7,641 nucleotides of DNA, taken from NCBI GenBank assembly GCA_017308345.1, contig JAFKFE010000211.1, positions 1 to 7,641 on the forward strand. Direction: 5' to 3'. The notes beneath the pieces are model-generated. The model did no database searches and was not told the origin of the DNA. It was given only the letters and a program-made list of their open reading frames with translations. Numbering within the stretch: position 1 is the first letter of the stretch; each line of letters begins with the position of its first letter. This document shows, in pieces, positions 4,441 through 7,641 of this stretch. The stretch is from Alphaproteobacteria bacterium (GTDB taxonomy: Bacteria; Pseudomonadota; Alphaproteobacteria; Rhizobiales; Rhizobiaceae). The translations under genes were made by a program, and so were the position numbers.

Positions 4441-5625
4441 GTGACTGTCACTGGTGCCGTGCAAGCGGAAGATGGCGATTGGCTCGTCGGCAGCCCGACG
4501 GGCCTGCAACTGGCCTCGGCGCTGTGGATCGGCTCGGTCGGCCTGCTCATCCTTGGATTGCAACCGGTGCTGCTCGGCGCGCTCTACACGGAGGGCCATG
4601 TCACCGGCGACGAGCTGGCGCTGGTCGCAACCGCCGAGATGATCGCGATCGGCATCGGATCGGCGATCGTGGCGATGCTGCTCCCTGCCCGGAACATGCG
4701 CTGGAAGAGCGCGGCGCTGCTCGTCCTGCTCGCGCTCGCCAATTTCTGGACCGCTTATGCCGGCACGCCCAACGCGCTGATCGGCGCGCGCACGCTCGCC
4801 GGCCTTGCCGAGGGCGGGCTTGTCGCCGTCGCCACCGAACTGATCGCCCGCTCGCGCCGGGCCGAGCGCATCGGCGGCTATTTCGTCACGCTGCAGACCT
4901 TGGCGCAATGCGCGCTGGCGCTGATCCTCGCGCTCTATGCCGTGCCAAGAGCAGGGTCGGCCGGCGGCTTCATCGCGCTCGGCATCGTCTGCCTGCTGTC
5001 GCTCATCGTCGCCTGGACCGTGCCGGACGACTATGCCGACCTGCCCAAGGTTGAGCAGTTCGCCAATGTGGCGACCTTGCCGGCGATCACCGCGCTCTTG
5101 TCGATCTTCTGCTATTTCATGTTCTTCGGCGCCGTCTGGGCTTTTCTCGAGCCCATCGGCGCGCAGTTCGGCATCGACGGCCGCACCGTCGGCCTGATGG
5201 TCTCGGCAAGCCTGGCCGCGCAGGTGATCGGCGCGATGACCGCGACCGTGTTCGAGGCGCGCATCGACTATCGTTTTGCCATCACCGTAATCGGGGTCAT
5301 CGCGGCGATCAGCTCGGTGCTGCTTGCGTCCGGTCCGGGTGTTTCGGTGTTCTGGGCGGTGGCGCTGGTGATGGGCTTCATCCTGCTCTTCATCGTGCCT
5401 TACCAGATCCGCCTCGCCATCAACGCCGACGAGACACGCACGGCCGTGCTGCTGGTGCCGGCCGCGCAGCTCTTCGGCCTCGCCATCGGGCCGATCGCCG
5501 CCTCGCTTTTGATCGACGGCGCGAACTTCCGCCCGGTGCCCGAATTCGCCGCTGCAACCGCCTTGGCCAGCGTGCTGCTGCTCGGCGTCTTCGTTTTGGT
5601 CGCGCGGCGGCACGGTCGGGCCTGA
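4441..5625 (+). CDS. Major facilitator superfamily (MFS) transporter
   Basis: A 394-residue inner-membrane protein with about 12 hydrophobic segments, at roughly 22-49, 58-81, 89-108, 112-135, 147-168, 174-194, 213-236, 249-270, 278-297, 301-325, 334-358 and 369-388, with a polar loop between the halves (195-212). The loop after segment 2 (LPARNMRWKS) and the segment-4 pattern ARTLAGLAEGG fit MFS proteins. The substrate and direction of transport are not predictable; context suggests the compound handled by the two enzymes behind it, or its efflux. The start is GTG at 4441, supported by AAGGGAGG (4427-4434) with 6-nt spacing. It is the first gene of an operon: 14 bp to the oxidase gene, and divergent from the TetR gene, which probably represses it. 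TetR plus MFS alone would suggest drug efflux, but the co-transcribed enzymes argue for a metabolic role. Confidence 0.92.
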   Translation: MTVTGAVQAEDGDWLVGSPTGLQLASALWIGSVGLLILGLQPVLLGALYTEGHVTGDELALVATAEMIAIGIGSAIVAMLLPARNMRWKSAALLVLLALANFWTAYAGTPNALIGARTLAGLAEGGLVAVATELIARSRRAERIGGYFVTLQTLAQCALALILALYAVPRAGSAGGFIALGIVCLLSLIVAWTVPDDYADLPKVEQFANVATLPAITALLSIFCYFMFFGAVWAFLEPIGAQFGIDGRTVGLMVSASLAAQVIGAMTATVFEARIDYRFAITVIGVIAAISSVLLASGPGVSVFWAVALVMGFILLFIVPYQIRLAINADETRTAVLLVPAAQLFGLAIGPIAASLLIDGANFRPVPEFAAATALASVLLLGVFVLVARRHGRA

Positions 5626-5639
5626 ACGGGAGGATCGAG

Positions 5640-6920
5640 ATGGCAAACGCCTGGAGCAACTGGTCGGGCTTCGTCACGGCTTCTCCGAAATTGATCGCGA
5701 CCCCAGCCGATGCCGGCGAGCTGGCCGAACTTGTGCGCTCGGCGCCTAGTCCGCTACGCGTCGTCGGCGCCGGCCATTCCTTCACGCCGCTGGTGCAGTC
5801 CGAGGGCACCATCGTCTCGCTGGAAAAGATCGAAGGGCTGGTCTCGCACGATGCCGCGAACAACCGGGCGCGGGTGAGGGCGGGGACGAGGCTGGGCGCC
5901 CTGATGCATATCCTGCGGGACATCGGCCAGGGCCTGCCGAACATGGGCGACATCGACAAGCAGGCCATTGGCGGCGCGCTCGGCACGGCGACACACGGCT
6001 CCGGCCCGACCCTCGGCGCCTATCACACGCAGCTCGAGGCGCTGCAGCTCGTTGACGGGCACGGCAGGCTGCGCGAGTTCAGCCGGTCGGGCGGCCTGGA
6101 CATGATCCACGCCACCGGCGTCGCGCTGGGCAGCTTTGGCGTGCTGACCGAAGTGACAATGAACAACATTGCGACCTACCGGCTGCGTCGCCGCAAATGG
6201 GTGCTGCCTGTCGGCGACATGCTGCGCGATTTCGAAAAGATGATGGCCGCGCATCGTTCGGCCGAGTTCTACTACATCCCCTTCGCCGACCATGTGCAGT
6301 TCATCGCCAGCGATCTCAGCGACGCGGCGCCGACGACGCGGCCGACCGAAGACGACGAGGAAGGGCTGGCGCCCTTGCGCAAGCTGCGCACCGCGTTGCG
6401 CTGGCTGCCGTCCGTGCGCCGCGCGCTGATCAAGGGCGCCGTGAGGAAAGTTCCGTCCGAGGACTATGTGCAGGAGTGGTTCAACGTCTATGTCAGCGAC
6501 CGTCGCACCAGATTCAACGAGATGGAGTATCATCTGCCTTTCGAGGAGGGCCCGAAGGCGCTGGCCGAGATCATCGCGCTGACGGAGAAGCACTTTCCGG
6601 AAGTCTATTTTCCCATGGAGGTGCGTTCGGTCGCGCCCGACGAATTCTGGCTTTCGCCCTTCTACAAGAGGCTGACCTGCTCGATCGCCATCCACCACGA
6701 CGCGGCGAATGACCCGCTGCCTTTCATGCGCGCCGCGGAGCCGGTCTTCCGCAAATATGGCGGCAGGCCGCATTGGGGCAAGATGCACAGCCTGAAGGCG
6801 GCGGATTTCAAAAAACTCTATCCGCGCTGGGATGATGCACTTGCCGTGCGCCGCGACCTCGATCCGGAGAACCTTTTGGTGTCGCCATACATGGCCGGCC
6901 TGTTCGGCTTAGAGCGATGA
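5640..6920 (+). CDS. FAD-linked aldonolactone/alditol oxidase-like protein (D-arabinono-1,4-lactone oxidase family)
   Basis: A 426-residue soluble flavoprotein of the vanillyl-alcohol-oxidase fold. The N-terminal FAD-binding domain has RVVGAGHSFTPL (40-51); H46 in GHS is where this family attaches FAD covalently (8-alpha-N-histidyl). A second flavin segment is IGGALGTATHGSG (110-122). The C-terminal ALO domain shows FNEMEYHLP (292-300), PMEVRSV (325-331) with the Glu-Arg pair E327/R329, and HWGKMHSL (378-385) with K381, the residues corresponding to the AldO-type active site. Characterised relatives oxidise a primary or lactone-adjacent alcohol of sugars or polyols with O2, giving H2O2. Which polyol, lactone or hydroxy compound is used here is unknown. 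No signal peptide or membrane segment is seen, unlike the membrane-bound gulonolactone oxidases of animals. The start at 5640 follows GGGAGG (5628-5633). The gene is 14 bp after the MFS gene and overlaps the PLP-enzyme gene by ATGA, indicating one operon. Confidence 0.93.
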   Translation: MANAWSNWSGFVTASPKLIATPADAGELAELVRSAPSPLRVVGAGHSFTPLVQSEGTIVSLEKIEGLVSHDAANNRARVRAGTRLGALMHILRDIGQGLPNMGDIDKQAIGGALGTATHGSGPTLGAYHTQLEALQLVDGHGRLREFSRSGGLDMIHATGVALGSFGVLTEVTMNNIATYRLRRRKWVLPVGDMLRDFEKMMAAHRSAEFYYIPFADHVQFIASDLSDAAPTTRPTEDDEEGLAPLRKLRTALRWLPSVRRALIKGAVRKVPSEDYVQEWFNVYVSDRRTRFNEMEYHLPFEEGPKALAEIIALTEKHFPEVYFPMEVRSVAPDEFWLSPFYKRLTCSIAIHHDAANDPLPFMRAAEPVFRKYGGRPHWGKMHSLKAADFKKLYPRWDDALAVRRDLDPENLLVSPYMAGLFGLER

Positions 6921-7641
6921 TCGCCTATTTCGCCGCTTTATCGGAGGCGCTGAGGGCAGCGGAAATCTTTCGGCCCTGCCTTGTGCTCGATCGCGACCGG
7001 CTGGACGGCAACATCGCGCTGGTGAAGGAGAGGCTGGCGCCAGGCCTTGCCGTGCGGCTGGTCGACAAGTCACTGCCTAGCATGCCGCTGCTTTCGTATA
7101 TCGCCAGAGCGCTCGAAACCAACCGCTTCATGACTTTCCATCCGCCGGTGACGCAGGCCGTGCTGGATGCTTTTCCCGAGGGCGATCTTCTTTACGGCAA
7201 GCCGATGCCCGTCGGCGCCGCCAGGGCCGCGCTGACCAGGGGCGGCGCCGGCTGGTGGTCGCGTGTCTGCTGGCTGATCGACACGCCGGAACGGCTGGCC
7301 GAATATGGCGCGCTCGCTTCCGCGCTCGACACCGAACTGCGCTTCGCCTTCGAGGTCGATGTCGGCCTGCATCGCGGCGGCTTCGCCTCGCCCGAGGCGC
7401 TGAAGGCGCTCTCCATACCCGAGCGGCTGCGCTGCGAAGGCATCATGGCATACGAGGCGCACGCGCCGGAAATCCCAGGCCTCTTCGGCGGTGCCGCCAA
7501 GGCGTTGAACAAGGCATCGGTGCTGGCCGAGGAATTCGCCGATTGCCTCGGCGACGACCAGCGCCGCATCCTCAACATCGGCGGCTCGAAGACGGCGTTG
7601 CTGCATGGCGGCGGCATCGCCAACGAAGTGTCGATCGGCTC
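6917..7641 (+). CDS. PLP-dependent alanine-racemase-N/DSD1-like enzyme (3' end outside window)
   Basis: The first 241 residues of an open frame running off the right edge. It resembles fold-type III PLP enzymes of the D-serine dehydratase-like/D-threonine aldolase group: RPCLVLDRDRLDGNI (19-33) is the usual first strand and helix; VRLVDKSLPSMPLL (46-59) corresponds to the R-x-x-x-K-T motif with K51 as the PLP lysine; FEVDVGLHRGGF (145-156) is the family's E-x-D-x-G-x-x-R-x-G; GIMAYEAH (175-182) and NIGGSKT (220-226) follow, the latter as phosphate-binding loop. Members cleave, dehydrate or deaminate beta-hydroxy or D-amino acids; the C-terminal metal site that would help choose is outside the window. 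The ATG at 6917 overlaps the oxidase stop (ATGA) and has no strong ribosome binding site, so translational coupling is likely. The lysine motif departs from the usual RPHxKTHK. Confidence 0.85.
   Translation, partial: MIAYFAALSEALRAAEIFRPCLVLDRDRLDGNIALVKERLAPGLAVRLVDKSLPSMPLLSYIARALETNRFMTFHPPVTQAVLDAFPEGDLLYGKPMPVGAARAALTRGGAGWWSRVCWLIDTPERLAEYGALASALDTELRFAFEVDVGLHRGGFASPEALKALSIPERLRCEGIMAYEAHAPEIPGLFGGAAKALNKASVLAEEFADCLGDDQRRILNIGGSKTALLHGGGIANEVSIG

Noticed and set aside
4414..5646. A 410-codon minus-strand frame opposite the MFS gene
   Set aside because: The product is highly charged, low in hydrophobic residues and has no domain; the opposite strand gives a clear 12-segment transporter with good start signals.
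5754..6788. A 344-codon minus-strand frame opposite the oxidase gene
   Set aside because: It is antisense to a protein with complete family motifs; its composition is typical of a shadow frame in GC-rich DNA.
7070..7623. Minus-strand frames of 143-178 codons at the right edge
   Set aside because: They are antisense to the PLP-enzyme gene, which shows conserved catalytic motifs on the plus strand.
1..7641. tRNA/rRNA genes, CRISPR arrays, insertion sequences, integrase or phage genes
   Set aside because: Read on both strands without finding tRNA-like cloverleaf ends, regularly spaced repeats, transposase motifs or terminal repeats.

Overview
The window looks like a chromosomal segment of a GC-rich alphaproteobacterium, most likely Rhizobiales (Mesorhizobium-like). 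This rests on the codon bias, on an alphaproteobacterial-type heat-shock promoter (CTTGAC-N16-CCTATCTCAG) next to a perfect CIRCE operator, and on the mix of LysR, TetR, SDR, MFS and aldonolactone-oxidase families. The genus is inference. I see no RNA gene, CRISPR array, insertion sequence or phage gene.

Layout. Positions 1-213 hold no convincing gene. They contain a leftward RpoH-type promoter (84-115), a CIRCE element (49-77) and the start of a leader, which is the expected control region of a groESL operon lying just outside the left edge. Next comes a divergent pair: a methyltransferase-like gene (214-1014, minus) and an ATP-grasp gene (1080-1931, plus), separated by 65 bp that are almost entirely one large imperfect inverted repeat. 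The ATP-grasp gene ends tail to tail with an SDR oxidoreductase (1928-2689, minus); their stop codons share a CTAG. The SDR is divergent from a LysR regulator (2793-3689, plus), the classic arrangement of a LysR regulator and its target. The LysR gene ends 4 bp from the end of a TetR regulator (3694-4320, minus).

The right half is a rightward operon divergent from the TetR gene: an MFS transporter (4441-5625), an FAD-linked aldonolactone/alditol oxidase-like enzyme (5640-6920) and a PLP enzyme of the alanine-racemase-N/DSD1 type (6917 to beyond the right edge). Gaps are 14 bp and -4 bp. The 120-bp TetR/MFS control region carries a perfect 15-bp palindrome and a degenerate second copy, both with a TGA-N7-TCA core, inside a 9-bp outer inverted repeat. 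A simple reading is that TetR represses itself and the transporter/oxidase/PLP operon until a ligand is present. The ligand and pathway are not evident from the sequence.

The two parts most worth following up are the methyltransferase/ATP-grasp pair with its symmetric shared leader, and the TetR-controlled operon, whose combination of enzymes does not match a pathway I can name.
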